From Ga0077560 sp046330435 (GTDB taxonomy: Bacteria; Actinomycetota; Thermoleophilia; Miltoncostaeales; Miltoncostaeaceae): a stretch of DNA of 64,000 nt. Where the stretch lies: NCBI GenBank assembly GCA_046330435.1, contig JAXLST010000019.1, forward strand, positions 42,227-106,226, given 5' to 3'. Numbering within the stretch: the first letter of the stretch is position 1; the number at the start of each line of letters is the position of its first letter. Positions 17,138 to 26,693 of the stretch are shown piece by piece. The notes beneath the pieces were generated by a model. That model did no database searches and had not been told where the DNA came from. It saw only the letters and a program-made list of their open reading frames with translations. Made by a program: the position numbers and the translations under genes.

Positions 17138-20100
17138 ACGCCAACGACCGGTCACGGACGCCTGCTGAGTCCAAGCTGCGCGTGCCGCCGCTGCCGCGGA
17201 GGCGGTCGAGCGGCCGCGGCCGCAACGGGACCTTGCCGCGCTGGCCGACCGTCAGGGTGGTCGCCGCGCCGGGCGCCGGCAAGACGACCGCCGTGACCCA
17301 GCACGTGTCCGGGACGGGCCGTCCCGCAGCCTGGCTCACCCTCGACCCGGGCGACCGGCAGCCGGGCCGGTTCGCCGCCTACCTGGCCGCCGCCGTCCGT
17401 TCGGCGGACCGGGCGGCGGGCGAGGAGGGCCTTCGCGATGCTGCTCGACGGCCTCGCCCCCGCCGAGTGCGCTCGCCGTGCTGGGCGAGCGCATGGCGTC
17501 CGGACCACCGTGGTGCTCGACGACGTGCACGAGCTGGACGGCGGCGAGGCCGAGACCGGCGTGCTTCGGGCGTTCGTGCGCAGCGCGCCGCCTCACGCGA
17601 CCGTGTTCCTGCTGTCCCGGCGGCTCCCCGCGCTGGGGCTGGAGCGCGACGCGCTGGCCTCCCGCCTGGGCGGGGTGTTCGACGACGCCCTGGCGTTCAC
17701 GGTGGAGGAGACCTGGCCCTGCTGGAGGCGCACGGCAGCCTGGCCGACGCCGGGCGGCTGCAGCGCGCGACCGGCGGGTGGGCCGCCGGCCTGGTCTTCG
17801 ACGCGACCGCGGGCGCGGGGGCCCGCCCGCTGCTGCCGCCCGGTGAGGACCCGTTGTTCGCATACCTCGGGGCCGAGCTGTTCGACCGGCTGGGGCCCCC
17901 GGAGCGGGAGGCGCTGCTGCGCGCCAGCGTCCTGGACGTGGTCACACCCGCGCGGCTGGGCCAGCTGCTGGGCGACCCGTCCGGCGAGCGGATCTTCCAG
18001 GAGCTGTGCCGCGCGCACCTTCCGGCCACCGTCGAGCCGGGGGCCCTGCGCTTCCACCCCCGGTTCCGGGAGTTCCTGCAGCACCGCCTGCGCGCCGACG
18101 CCCCCGGCGAGGTGCCCGGCCTCTCGGCCCGCTTCGGGATGATCCTCGCCGAGGACGGCTACACCGAGGAGGCCGTGGACGCGCTGCTGGCGGGCGGGCG
18201 CCCCGCCCTGGCCGCCGACCTCGCCGAGCGCGCCACCCCCGCCCTCATCCGCCGCGGCGACTGGGACAAGGTCATCGCCTGGTCGGAGGCGCTGGGCGAC
18301 GAGGTGCTGCGCGAGCGCGGCGCCCTGCGCGCCGCCCAGCTGCGCGCGCTGCTGCTGGGCCGCCGGCAGCGCGAGGTGGAGGACCTGGTGCACGCCATGC
18401 TCGCCTCCGGGGAGCTGGCGGACCTGTCGGCCACCACGCCCGACGCCGTGGGCTGGGCGGTGTGGGCCCTGCACGCCTCCGGCGAGTGGGCGAAGCTGCT
18501 GCCGTGGCTCCCGGCGGGCGCCGAGGGGCGGCCGGCGGTGGTGCGGCACCTGTTCCAGGTGTCGGCGTCCCCGTCGGCGCCGCCGGAGCTGCCCGCGGAG
18601 ATGCTGGACCGCACCCACCCGCTGCACGTGGCCCTGCAGTCGGCCCTGTACTACCAGGGGCGGTTCGACGCGGTGGAGCGCCCGCACTGGCGGCGGTGCA
18701 GCGCGGCCTGGTGACCGCCGCGCTGGGGCAGATCTTCCACATCGCCGTGCTGCGGCAGCGCGGCGAGCTCGACGAGGCGCGCCGGGCCCTGGAGGCGGTG
18801 GCCCCGCGGGTGCGGGCCACCCGGTACCTGGAGTTCTGGCACCAGGTGGAGGCCGACCTCGCGTTCGACGAGGGCGGTCACGACCGCGCCCTGCACCTGG
18901 CCGCCGAGGCGCGCCGCCTGTCCCGCAGCCACGGCTACCGCATCGGCGACCGCGCCCTGTTCGCGGTCACCGAGGGGCGCCTGCTGGTGCAGATGGGCCG
19001 GGCGCGGGATGCGGAGGGCGTCCTGGGCGACGCGTCGGCGTGGTGCCGGGAGCGCGGCGCCTGCTGGGCTTCCGGGAGTGGGGCGACGCGCTGGGCGCCG
19101 CCCGGCTGCCTGGGCGGCCGGCCGGCGGAGGAGGTGGCGGGACGGCTGCGGGCCGCGGTGGCCGGCATGCGCCGCGCCACCCGGCACCTGGAGCTGCCGC
19201 TGGCGGCCGTGGCGCTGGCGGAGGCGGAGTGGCGCCGCGGCGACGAGGAGGTCCACGACGCCGCGTGCGACGGCCGCTCTCGAGGCCACCCGGGCCCTGG
19301 GGTCGCTCGCGCCGCTGCGGCGCGCGACCGCGCTGTTCCCCGACGTGCCTGCCCGGCGGGCGGACGCGGCCGCGGAACCCGGAGGACCCGTGGCGGCGCC
19401 TGCAGCGCGGCTGCGGCCCCAGGGCCGCCTCGGTTCCGGACGGGCCGCCCCGGGTGATGGTGCGGACCCTGGGGAGTGGTCCATCGAGGTCGACGGCGCC
19501 CCCGTGCGCGTGGGGCTGGGCAAGGCCGTGGAGCTGGCGGCGTTCCTCGCCGCGGTCGGGCCGGCGGGGGCGACCCGGGACCGCATCGTCGCCGAGCTGT
19601 TCGACGGCAGCGACGACGGCCCCAACTACCTGCGGCAGGCCGTCCACCGGCGGCGCCGGCCCTGCCGGAGCAGGTGCGGCGGCGGCCGGCTGCGCTGGGA
19701 CCCGCCGGGGGCGGTGCGCACCGACGACCAGGAGCTCGCCGCGCTGGTGGCGCGCGCCCGGCTGCGGCTGGGCGACGGGCGCGTCCAGGCGTTGCGCGAC
19801 GCCGTGGCGATGTGCGCCGGCCCCTACCTGCCGGGGCTCTCCGGATCGGCCACCGACGCCCGCCGCCGCGAGGTCGCCGCGCTCGACGCGGAGGCCCGCG
19901 CAGAGCTCGCCCGCTGCCTGCTGGAGGCCGGCCGCCCGGCGGAGGCCGCCGCCGCGGCCCGCGACGCCCTGGGCCGCGACCCCCTCGCCGAGGACGCCTG
20001 GCAGCTGCTCATGCGCGCGGAGGCCGCCATCGGCGGACCCGGGGCGGTGGGCCCCCTGCTGCGCGAGTGCCGCGCGGCCCTCGCCGCGGCCGGCCTGGAG

Positions 20101-20163
20101 CCGTGCGCCGCCACCATCCGGGTTGCCGACCGGCTCAGGCGCGCGGGAGCCGCCTCCGGATAG
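17138..20163 (+). pseudogene. Heavily frameshifted MalT/LuxR-type ATPase regulator with C-terminal SARP-like BTAD domain
   Basis: Reading frames must be joined at least eight times (near 17.20, 17.26, 17.43, 17.71, 18.69, 19.06, 19.10 and 19.27 kb) to recover one protein of about 1000 residues. The pieces are: an N-terminus of 'KLRVPPLPRR' then 'VERPRPQRDLAALADR'; a P-loop 'VVAAPGAGKTTAVT' (17.27 kb); 'VVLDDVHEL' (Walker B, 17.51 kb); AAA lid and TPR-like helices (17.85-19.2 kb); a winged-helix 'WSIEVDGAPVRVGLGKAVEL' (19.48 kb); and a BTAD-like helical end 'ALDAEARAELARCLLEAGRPAEA'. Such proteins are large transcriptional activators of secondary metabolism or stress. So many indels make the gene non-functional unless they are sequence errors. 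The start is uncertain; 17138 is an estimate. Confidence 0.7.
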
Positions 20164-20204
20164 CGTCCGTTCCGAGCGGAACCCCGACCCGTCAGGAGCC
20201 CCCC

Positions 20205-20891
20205 ATGGTGGAGCTGTTCCAGATCACCGGAAGCTCGTCGTTCGCGGTGCGCTGCGCGCTGGAGGAGATCGGCGAGCCGTACCGGGTGGTGGACGTCCTC
20301 CCGTTCGACCGGGACGCCACGCCCGCGCTCGGCGCGGCCAACCCGTGGCGCCGCGTCCCCACGCTGGTGGACGGCGACGCCGAGGTCTACGAGATCGGCG
20401 CGTGCCTGCTGTACCTCGCCGAGCGCTTCCCGGACGCCGGGCTGCAGCCGCCGGTGGGCGACCCGTCCCGCGGTGCGTACCTGCGGTGGCTGGTGTGGCT
20501 CAGCGACACGTTCCGGCCACTGTGGGAGCAGATCATGGCGCCGGGCTTCTTCACCACCGGCGACACCTCCGGGGTGCGCGCGAAGGGACTCGAGGTCCTC
20601 GCCCGCATCGGCGAGGTGCTGGAGGAGGAGCTGTCGGGCCGCACCTGGTGCCTGGGCGACCGGTACACCGTCGCCGACATCTACCTGTACATGCTCGCCG
20701 GGTGGCGGCACTACGGGCCGGGCCTGCGCCTGGGGGGCGACGCCGTCGCCGCCCATTACGCGCGGGTGGGCGCCCGCCCCGCGATCGCCCGGGCGCGGGA
20801 GCTCGACGACCTGGACGAGCGCCTGCTGCGCCACCACCCCGGCCTGCGCGGCGGCGTCCCCGTCGAGGCGCCCAGGATCGACCTGGGCTGA
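20205..20891 (+). CDS. Glutathione S-transferase-family protein
   Basis: 228 residues. An N-terminal thioredoxin-like domain (FQITGSSSFAVRCALEEIG, NPWRRVPTLVDGDAEVYEIG, with the Pro before the beta strand and the E-x-G position for the thiol gamma-glutamyl moiety) is followed by an all-helical C-terminal domain (WCLGDRYTVADIYLYML, the N-capping box). Actinobacteria of this kind usually lack glutathione, so the natural thiol or substrate is open. AGGAG sits seven bases upstream of ATG 20205, and a TAGCGT -10-like element lies at about 20162. The gene follows the broken regulator and ends before two hairpins. Confidence 0.88.
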   Translation: MVELFQITGSSSFAVRCALEEIGEPYRVVDVLPFDRDATPALGAANPWRRVPTLVDGDAEVYEIGACLLYLAERFPDAGLQPPVGDPSRGAYLRWLVWLSDTFRPLWEQIMAPGFFTTGDTSGVRAKGLEVLARIGEVLEEELSGRTWCLGDRYTVADIYLYMLAGWRHYGPGLRLGGDAVAAHYARVGARPAIARARELDDLDERLLRHHPGLRGGVPVEAPRIDLG

Positions 20892-20901
20892 GGCGCGCGG
20901 A

Positions 20902-20924
20902 GCGGGCGCCGTCATGGCGCCCGC
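20902..20924. terminator. Hairpin terminator after the GST-like gene
   Basis: A 9-bp perfect stem GCGGGCGCC / GGCGCCCGC with a 5-base loop, ten bases after the GST-like stop codon. Confidence 0.65.
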
Positions 20925-20931
20925 CCCGTAC

Positions 20932-20965
20932 ACCGGCGGCCGGAGCCCCGGTCTCCGCCGCCGGT
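20932..20965. terminator. Second hairpin, serving the convergent hydrolase gene
   Basis: Outer arms ACCGGCGG / CCGCCGGT and inner arms CGGAG / CTCCG separated by one bulged base. It lies 22 bases beyond the stop of the minus-strand alpha/beta hydrolase gene. Confidence 0.5.
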
Positions 20966-20987
20966 CCTCGCGGGGGTTGGGGTCAGG

Positions 20988-21884
20988 TCAGGGCCGCAGG
21001 TGGGTGGTGAACCACTCCAGGGCCGCCCCGGAGGCGCCGTCGAAGCCGTCGACGTAGGCGTCGAAGTGGCCGCCGGGCAGGATCACCAGCCGCTTGGGCT
21101 CCCGGGCGTGCTCGATGGCCTCGATCGCCAGGTCCGAGACGGTGAGGTGGTCGTCGCGGGCCACCACGATCTGCAGCGGCGTCGGGGAGACGTACGGAAG
21201 GTACGCGCCGGGCTCGTACTCCCAGAACATCTCGACGCTGCGCAGCGTCACCTCGTTCTTCCACGACGGGGCGCGCGTGTTGCCGGTCTCGCTGAACCAC
21301 GCCCACGAGTCGGGCGTCGGCAGCGCGCTGGGCGCCATGGGGTCGGCGTCGACGACCGGGATCATGGCGGGCGGCTCCCCGCGGTAGCGGGCCGCGCGGT
21401 CGGCCTCGAACATCCCCTCCACCGCGCGCACGAAGTCGGCGCGCACGATGCGGCGGGCGTTCCGGTGGCCGCTGATGAGCGGCACCTGCGCGGAGACGCA
21501 CTTCACGCGGCGGTCGATGGCGCCCACCACGATCACGTGCCCGCCGGAGTAGCTGGAGCCCCACACGCCGATCCGCTCGCCGTCGGTCTCCGGCAGCGTC
21601 AGCGCGTAGCTGATGGCGTGCCGGTAGTCCTGGACCTGCTGCCACGGGTCGATCTCCTGCCGCGGCTCGCCGTCGCTGGCGCCGAAGTTGCGGTTGTCGA
21701 ACACCAGGGCCGCGAAGCCGGCGGCCGCGAAGGCCTCCGCGAAGCGGTCCAGGTACATCTCCTTGGTGGCCGAGAAGCCGTGCGCCATCACGATGGTCGG
21801 CACGGGTCCCGCCGCCCCGTCCGGCACGTAGTGCCAGCCGCGGAGCGTCACGCCCTCGGCATCGAACTCGACGTCGCGTCGCAT
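20988..21884 (-). CDS. Alpha/beta hydrolase
   Basis: A 298-residue cytosolic hydrolase of the dienelactone/acyl-esterase kind. Features in order: oxyanion 'MAHGFSATKEMY', 'VFDNRNFGASDGEPRQEID', nucleophile elbow 'GVWGSSYSGGH' (Ser in G-S-S-Y-S-G), acidic residue in 'IVVARDDHLTVSD' and the catalytic His in 'LPGGHFDAYV'. A lid-like insertion lies at ~150-215. The substrate cannot be predicted. ATG 21884 is the first start, with the divergent gene 190 bases away. The downstream hairpins separate it from the GST-like gene. Confidence 0.9.
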   Translation of the reverse strand: MRRDVEFDAEGVTLRGWHYVPDGAAGPVPTIVMAHGFSATKEMYLDRFAEAFAAAGFAALVFDNRNFGASDGEPRQEIDPWQQVQDYRHAISYALTLPETDGERIGVWGSSYSGGHVIVVGAIDRRVKCVSAQVPLISGHRNARRIVRADFVRAVEGMFEADRAARYRGEPPAMIPVVDADPMAPSALPTPDSWAWFSETGNTRAPSWKNEVTLRSVEMFWEYEPGAYLPYVSPTPLQIVVARDDHLTVSDLAIEAIEHAREPKRLVILPGGHFDAYVDGFDGASGAALEWFTTHLRP

Positions 21885-21978
21885 CCGTCCCCCTGAATTC
21901 GCGGTGTGCGGCGACCCTCCCAGGGCGGCGTTAGACGGCCGGCCGCCGGGCCGGTCCCGCCGTTAGGACCGCGTGGGC

Positions 21979-21998
21979 GCTCTTCGGCGGCTCTTCGG
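21979..21998. promoter_or_regulatory. Direct repeat GCTCTTCGG, 11-base period
   Basis: GCTCTTCGG occurs at 21979-21987 and 21990-21998, one helical turn apart, 76 bases before the start of the secreted helical protein at 22074. This arrangement resembles response-regulator half-sites. It is a sequence observation only. Confidence 0.3.
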
Positions 21999-22073
21999 AA
22001 CGTCACAGGTCGCTCCCAGGTGCGCGCGGGTCAATGCGGATGCACCCGACGCGACCCACAGGGGGACACCGCA

Positions 22074-22781
22074 ATGAGCTCGATCCGAAACAGCGCCATC
22101 TGGAAGCGCACCGCCGCCATCGGCGTCGCCGTCGGCCTGTCGGCCGGCGCGATCGGCGTGGCGGCGGCCACCACCGGGGGCTCCGCCTCGTCCACGTCCG
22201 TCCAGCAGACGGGCCTGGCGGCGCCGGCGTTCGCCGGCCAGTCCGGCACGCAGGGGACCGCCGCGGGCCCCTCGGCCCAGGGCACCCAGGCGCAGGGCAC
22301 CCAGGCACCGGTCGGGACCGGCCAGATGCAGCCGCCGCGCGCCGGGATGGGGCCCGACCTGTCCGCCGCGGCGACGGCCCTCGGCACCACCGAGAGCGCC
22401 GTGCAGCAGGCGCTGTCGGACGGCACGACCATCGCGGCGCAGGCCAAGGCCGCCGGGGTGGACCTCGACACGGTGATCGCCGCGATGGTGAAGGGCGAGA
22501 CCGAGCAGGTGAACGCCCAGGTGACCGCCGGGACGCTCACCCAGGACCAGGCCGACCAGATCACCTCCGGGATCGAGCAGCGCGTGACGGCGTTCGTGAA
22601 CGGGCAGATGCCCACCCCGCCGCAGGGCGGGCAGATGCCCGGCGCGCAGGGCGGGCAGCAGGGGACCCCGCCGTCCATGCCGTCCGGCACGCAGCAGGGC
22701 GCGCCGTCGGGCACGCAGCCGCCGGCGATGCCGTCGCAGGGCACCCAGGCCCCGGGGACCGCGGGCACGGTCCAGGGCTGA
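22074..22781 (+). CDS. Secreted/membrane-anchored Gln-Gly-Pro-rich protein with a helical domain
   Basis: 235 residues. An N-terminal signal or anchor (AAIGVAVGLSAGAIGVAAAT) is followed by low-complexity QGTQ repeats. A compact helical domain (~95-175; 'ATALGTTESAVQQALSDGTT', 'AKAAGVDLDTVIAAMVKGE', 'TAGTLTQDQADQITSGIEQRV') precedes a Pro/Gly/Gln tail. The helical pattern is like that of the protein at 34710-35270 and of secreted actinobacterial proteins with no assigned role. The ribosome site GGGGG lies eight bases before ATG 22074. A strong terminator follows at 22791-22822. Confidence 0.7.
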   Translation: MSSIRNSAIWKRTAAIGVAVGLSAGAIGVAAATTGGSASSTSVQQTGLAAPAFAGQSGTQGTAAGPSAQGTQAQGTQAPVGTGQMQPPRAGMGPDLSAAATALGTTESAVQQALSDGTTIAAQAKAAGVDLDTVIAAMVKGETEQVNAQVTAGTLTQDQADQITSGIEQRVTAFVNGQMPTPPQGGQMPGAQGGQQGTPPSMPSGTQQGAPSGTQPPAMPSQGTQAPGTAGTVQG

Positions 22782-22790
22782 CCCCACGGG

Positions 22791-22822
22791 GCGGGCTCCC
22801 GGCGGGGCGGCCGGGAGCCCGC
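22791..22822. terminator. Bidirectional hairpin terminator
   Basis: A perfect 12-bp stem GCGGGCTCCCGG / CCGGGAGCCCGC around an 8-base loop, between two convergent genes whose stops lie ten and seven bases away. Confidence 0.8.
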
Positions 22823-22828
22823 ACCAGG

Positions 22829-23212
22829 TCAGATCTCCGGCGAGCCGGAGGAGGGGGCCGCCGGGGCGGCGGGCGCCGGGGCGGACTCCTGGGGGGAGGG
22901 CTCCTGCGGAGCGGCGCCGCCCCCGGACGGGGAGCCGTACGGCGCGGGCATGCCGCCGCCGTCGCGCCCGCGCCCGTGATGGTGGCCGCCGCCCGGGCAG
23001 GGCCTGCCGTCCGGCGTGGCCGCCGTCCCCCCGGCGGCGGGCGGGGTCCCGTACTGCGCGGGGACGCCGCCGGGCGCGGACGCCGGCGACCCGGAGTCGG
23101 CGCTGGCCAGGCCGATCGTGCCGGCCAGGATCGCCACGGCGGCGCCGGCCGCGAGCAGCCCGCGGTTGATCGTGGTGCGCCGGCGTCCCGCCGGCGGGGG
23201 TGTCTCGTTCAC
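22829..23212 (-). CDS. Small membrane-anchored Pro/Gly/Ala-rich protein
   Basis: 127 residues. A basic N-terminus (GRRRTTINRG), one hydrophobic segment (LLAAGAAVAILAGTIGLASA, ~19-38), then a low-complexity outer part with a GGGHHHGRGRDGGG patch and a Pro/Ala/Ser tail. The histidine cluster could bind metal, but nothing shows this. GTG 23212 is preceded by AAGG with good spacing. Its neighbour on the other side, the PknB-like kinase, is divergent. The function is unknown. Confidence 0.55.
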   Translation of the reverse strand: MNETPPPAGRRRTTINRGLLAAGAAVAILAGTIGLASADSGSPASAPGGVPAQYGTPPAAGGTAATPDGRPCPGGGHHHGRGRDGGGMPAPYGSPSGGGAAPQEPSPQESAPAPAAPAAPSSGSPEI

Positions 23213-23343
23213 CGCATCACCTTTCGTGCGAGTGGCGCGTGGGGGCCTCGGGGGGCGCAGGCAACCGGGTGTTCCTGAGAGGCGCCTGTGAGGCGTCGCG
23301 CGGGAACCGCCCCGCCGGGGCGGACCGCGGCGGGCGCCTGGGG

Positions 23344-23349
23344 GATACT
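23344..23349 (+). promoter_or_regulatory. -10 element GATACT of a leaderless-type promoter
   Basis: GATACT ends seven bases before GTG 23356, where transcription would begin. No ribosome site fits, so a leaderless mRNA for the kinase is likely. Confidence 0.45.
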
Positions 23350-23355
23350 TGGGCG

Positions 23356-25190
23356 GTGAGCGACCCCCGCGACGCCCCCGACCTCCTCGCCGGCCGCGTG
23401 GTCGCGGGCCGGTACGAGATCGTCCGGCCCATCGGCGACGGCGGCATGGCCGAGGTGTACCTGGCCCGCCAGCTGCAGCCCGCCCGCCGCGTCGCGCTCA
23501 AGCGGCTGCGGCCCGGCATGGCGGCGTCGCCGGACCTGGCCGCCCGGTTCCTGCGGGAGGCCGAGATCGCCGGGACGCTCAGCCACCCCAACCTCATCAC
23601 GGTGCACGAGTACCTGGTGGACGACGGCACGCCGTTCATCGCCATGGAGTACCTGGAGCGCGGGTCGCTGCGCGCGTGGGTGGGGCGCCTCACCCCGGCG
23701 CAGGCCGGCGCGGCGCTGGACGGGGTGCTCGCCGCCCTCGACCACGCCGCCCAGCACGGGGTGGTGCACCGGGACCTCAAGCCCGAGAACCTGCTGCTCA
23801 CCGCCCAGGGCACCGTCAAGGTCACCGACTTCGGCATCGCCAAGGCGCTCGAGCGGGCGGTGACGGCCCACGGCACCTCCCCCGGGATGCTGGTGGGCAC
23901 GGTCGAGTACATGGCGCCCGAGCAGGCCAAGGGGGAGCGCGTCGACACCCGCACCGACCTCTACGCGGTGGGCGTGGTGGCGTACGAGCTGCTCACCGGC
24001 AGGCTGCCGTTCCCCATGACCGCCGAGGGCGGCGTCCCGCAGGTCCTCCACGCCCACGTGGCGACCGTCCCGCCGCCGCCGCGGTCGCTGGTGCCGTCGC
24101 TGGACCCCCGCATCGACGCCTGGGTCATGCGCCTGCTGGAGAAGGACCCGGCCCGCCGGCCGCAGACCGCGCGGGAGGCCCGTGCGGAGCTCCAGGACAT
24201 CCTGGAGGAGGTGGTGGGGCCGCGCTGGCGCGACCGCGGGAGATCACCCTGGCCGCGCAGGCGACCGAGGTCGCCCCGCCTCCGCTGGCGGTGGCTTCGG
24301 CCCGCCGGCGCCGCCGACCTCGCCGGACCCAGCAACCTCTCGCTGCCACTTCGCCGCTCATGCCGGCGACGGCCGTCACACGGGCCGGGGCGCCGCGCCG
24401 GCGGCGCTCGCCGGTGCTCATGGCCGTCCTGGGCGCCGGGGTGGTCGCGGTGGTGGCCGTCGCGGGCGTGGGCGGCGCCTACCTGTTGTCCCGCGACGAC
24501 GGCACGGCCCGGGCCGCGGCCACCGGCCCGGGCACCACCACCGGTTCGGGCACCACCACGCAGGACACCCGCACCGGGGACGTGCTGCTCGCCGCCCAGG
24601 GCGTGACCGACCGCGCCGCGGAGCTGCTGCGGGAGGGACGGTACGTCGCCGCGCTGGAGCTGCAGCTCACCGTGCTCGGCACCCTGCGCGACAGCGGCGA
24701 CACCAGCGAGGGCAACGCGTTCTTCAACGCCGGCCGCGCGCGCCTGGCGCTGGCGATGTGCGAGCAGGCCCGCGACGACCTGCAGCGGTCGGTCGACGTG
24801 GGCGGCCTGCCGGAGCAGATGCCCCTGCGGCGCCAGTTCCTCGCCCAGGCCGCCGCCTGCGCCGACGGCCGGTTCGACCGCACCGAGCCCTTCTTCCAGA
24901 GCCCCACCGGCAACCTGGCGTGCGACGCGTCGGTGGCCGGCACCCTGCGGTGCTGGAGGGTGCAGCCCACCAACGTGGGCTTCACGCTCGGCACGGGCGG
25001 GCAGCCGCAGCCGTTCGGCGGGGGCCCCGCGGGGCGGGGCCCCCGCCTGGCGCTGCGCCAGACCTGGGGCGCCGGCGGCTTCCGCTGCCGGCTCGAGGAG
25101 TTCGGCCTCGCGTGCCGGGACGGGTCCGGCGGGCGGGGGTTCTTCCTGTCCCGCCAGACCGTCTCGGAGCTGGATCCGCCTACGGCGTGA
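23356..25190 (+). CDS. PknB-like Ser/Thr protein kinase with DUF6636-like ectodomain (one frameshift near 24,238)
   Basis: About 610 residues across two frames. The kinase domain (~15-280) is complete: glycine loop 'IGDGGMAEVYLAR', 'VALKRLRPG', 'VVHRDLKPENLLL', 'VTDFGIAKA', 'GTVEYMAPEQA', 'TDLYAVGVVAYELLTG'. At 'GPRWRDR' the frame must shift by one base at a CGCGGG run to give 'EITLAAQATEV'. Then come a basic stretch, one membrane helix (VLMAVLGAGVVAVVAVAGVGG), a Thr/Gly linker, a helical part, and a C-terminal domain 'SPTGNLACD...LRCW...RGFFLSRQTVS' like that of the protein at 26199-26618. The shift is probably a sequence error. The 3' end overlaps the convergent gene by 11 bases. Confidence 0.85.
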
Positions 25191-26079
25191 CGGACCCCGG
25201 GGCCAGGTCCACGGCCGTCAGGGTGCCGTCCTTGAAGTCGTTGCCGTTCAGGCCGGTCCGCAGGTGGGCGATGATCGCGTTCGCCCGGCGCACCGCGGCC
25301 TGCGAGATGCGCTGGTTGATGAGGATCTGCTTCCGGCTCAGGGTGACGGCGCCCGGGTTGCCGCTGGGGCCCCCGGCGATGGTGGTCACCGACGCGGGCG
25401 GCGGGGTCGCCACCGGGGTCGCCGCGATGATCCGCGTGCCCACGCGCACCTGGCCCAGGGTGAGGGAGCCGTCCTTGACGTCGCCGCCGGTGAGGCCGGC
25501 CAGCAGGCGGGCCCGCAGCGCGTTGGCGCGCCGCACGGCGGCCTGGGAGATGCGCTGGTTGATGAGCAGCTGCTCCTTGCTGAGCGTCACGCCGCCCGGG
25601 TCGCCGCCGCCCACGGCCCTGATCGCCAGGGACCGCGGCTTCGGGCGCGGCGGGGTGGCGAAGGGACGGTCGGGACGGGTCTCGACGCCGCCGAAGTCCT
25701 CGGAGCCCAGCGCGCCGCCGCAGATGTCACCCGGCACGATCCCCGCGTCCAGCCACTTCTGGATGGCCTCGGTGCGGCGGATGGCCGCCTGGGAGATGCG
25801 CTGGTTGATGAGCAGCTGCCCGCGCGTGAGCTTCACGCCGCCCGGGTTGCCGGTGCCGGTCGCGGCGCCGGTGCCGACGCCGTAGGACGGCACGCCGCCG
25901 TTGCCGTAGCTCGGGCCGTAGCCGTACTGCGGGTCCCCGTACGCGCAGTTCACCCCGGGCGGGGCGGTCTGCGGGGCCTGGCCGAGGGCCGCCGGGGCGG
26001 CGGCGAGCACGGCGGCGCCCGTCGCGGTGAGTGCGACGAGCCGGCCGCGGGAACGGCGGGTGAGGGTTCTCGGGGTCAT
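25180..26079 (-). CDS. Secreted protein with three LINQRISQAAxRR repeats
   Basis: 299 residues. A signal peptide (LVALTATGAAVLAAAPAALG) is followed by a Gly/Tyr-rich segment (GDPQYGYGPSYGNGG). Three repeats follow, each 'PGxVxLxxxQxLINQRISQAAxRRxxAIxxxLxxGl' followed by 'GxDxxxGxLxxxD'. The core DNA repeats start at 25306, 25549 and 25795, periods of 243 and 246 bases. The ribosome site AGGAGGT is four bases before ATG 26079, an unusually strong match, which suggests high expression. No family was recognised. The repeat looks like a surface or coat helical hairpin, but that is inference. Confidence 0.75.
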   Translation of the reverse strand: MTPRTLTRRSRGRLVALTATGAAVLAAAPAALGQAPQTAPPGVNCAYGDPQYGYGPSYGNGGVPSYGVGTGAATGTGNPGGVKLTRGQLLINQRISQAAIRRTEAIQKWLDAGIVPGDICGGALGSEDFGGVETRPDRPFATPPRPKPRSLAIRAVGGGDPGGVTLSKEQLLINQRISQAAVRRANALRARLLAGLTGGDVKDGSLTLGQVRVGTRIIAATPVATPPPASVTTIAGGPSGNPGAVTLSRKQILINQRISQAAVRRANAIIAHLRTGLNGNDFKDGTLTAVDLAPGSVTP

Positions 26080-26198
26080 TCGGACCTCCTTGAAGGCGTG
26101 GACCATCCGGCCATCCGCGGCCGCTGTCGCGTAGCCCTACCCGCCCCGCACCCGGGGGTCACCTGCCACGGTTCCGGGCGACCCGCCGCCGCAGCGGC

Positions 26199-26618
26199 TC
26201 AGAACCGCCGGTACGACTGCCGTGAGATGAAGAACCCGTGGCCGGCGGGGTTGCGGCACGTCACGCCCGCGGTGCTCACCGCGCAGCTGAACCCGTTGCG
26301 GTACACGGTCTGCCCGTAGCGGGCGGTGCGCGCCCGGCCCGGGGGCGGCATCACGGTGTCGGAGTAGCAGATGAACCGCGCCCGGCCCCGCTTGTTGATC
26401 GAGATCGCGCCGCCCCAGTCGAAGTCGCAGTCCGCGGGCTTGCGCGGCGGACGGTAGCTGTAGCTGAGGATGTCGCACCGCACGCTCCCGGCCCGCATGT
26501 CGCAGCCGATGTTCCCGCTGGGGGTGCGGAAGTTGGGCGTCACCGCCGACGCGGTGGCGGGCAGCAGCGCCGCCAGCCCGATGACGGCCGCCGCGAGCGC
26601 GGTGTGTCGTGTCCTCAT
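26199..26618 (-). CDS. Secreted DUF6636-like protein
   Basis: 139 residues with a cleavable signal (ALAAAVIGLAALLPATASA). The mature part has the sequence pattern of DUF6636-type domains: 'FRTPSGNIGCDM', 'VRCDILSYSYRPP', 'DCDFDWGGAIS', 'ARFICYSDT', 'YGQTVYRNGFSCAVST', 'GVTCRNPAGHGFFISRQSY'. Six cysteines probably form three disulfides. The same arrangement ends the kinase at 23356-25190. Function is unknown. GGAGGG lies eight bases before ATG 26618. Confidence 0.75.
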   Translation of the reverse strand: MRTRHTALAAAVIGLAALLPATASAVTPNFRTPSGNIGCDMRAGSVRCDILSYSYRPPRKPADCDFDWGGAISINKRGRARFICYSDTVMPPPGRARTARYGQTVYRNGFSCAVSTAGVTCRNPAGHGFFISRQSYRRF

Positions 26619-26693
26619 GTCCGGTCCCTCCCCACGATGGTTGCCCGTGCACCGGGCCGACCCCGCGGGGCGCCCGGCGTTACCCGCTCCGGG

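Noticed and set aside
24361..25190. A separate gene for the second half of the PknB-like protein, starting at ATG 24361.
   Set aside because: The membrane helix directly after a kinase domain is the usual PknB order, and a single-base shift joins them. A separate gene would have no ribosome site.
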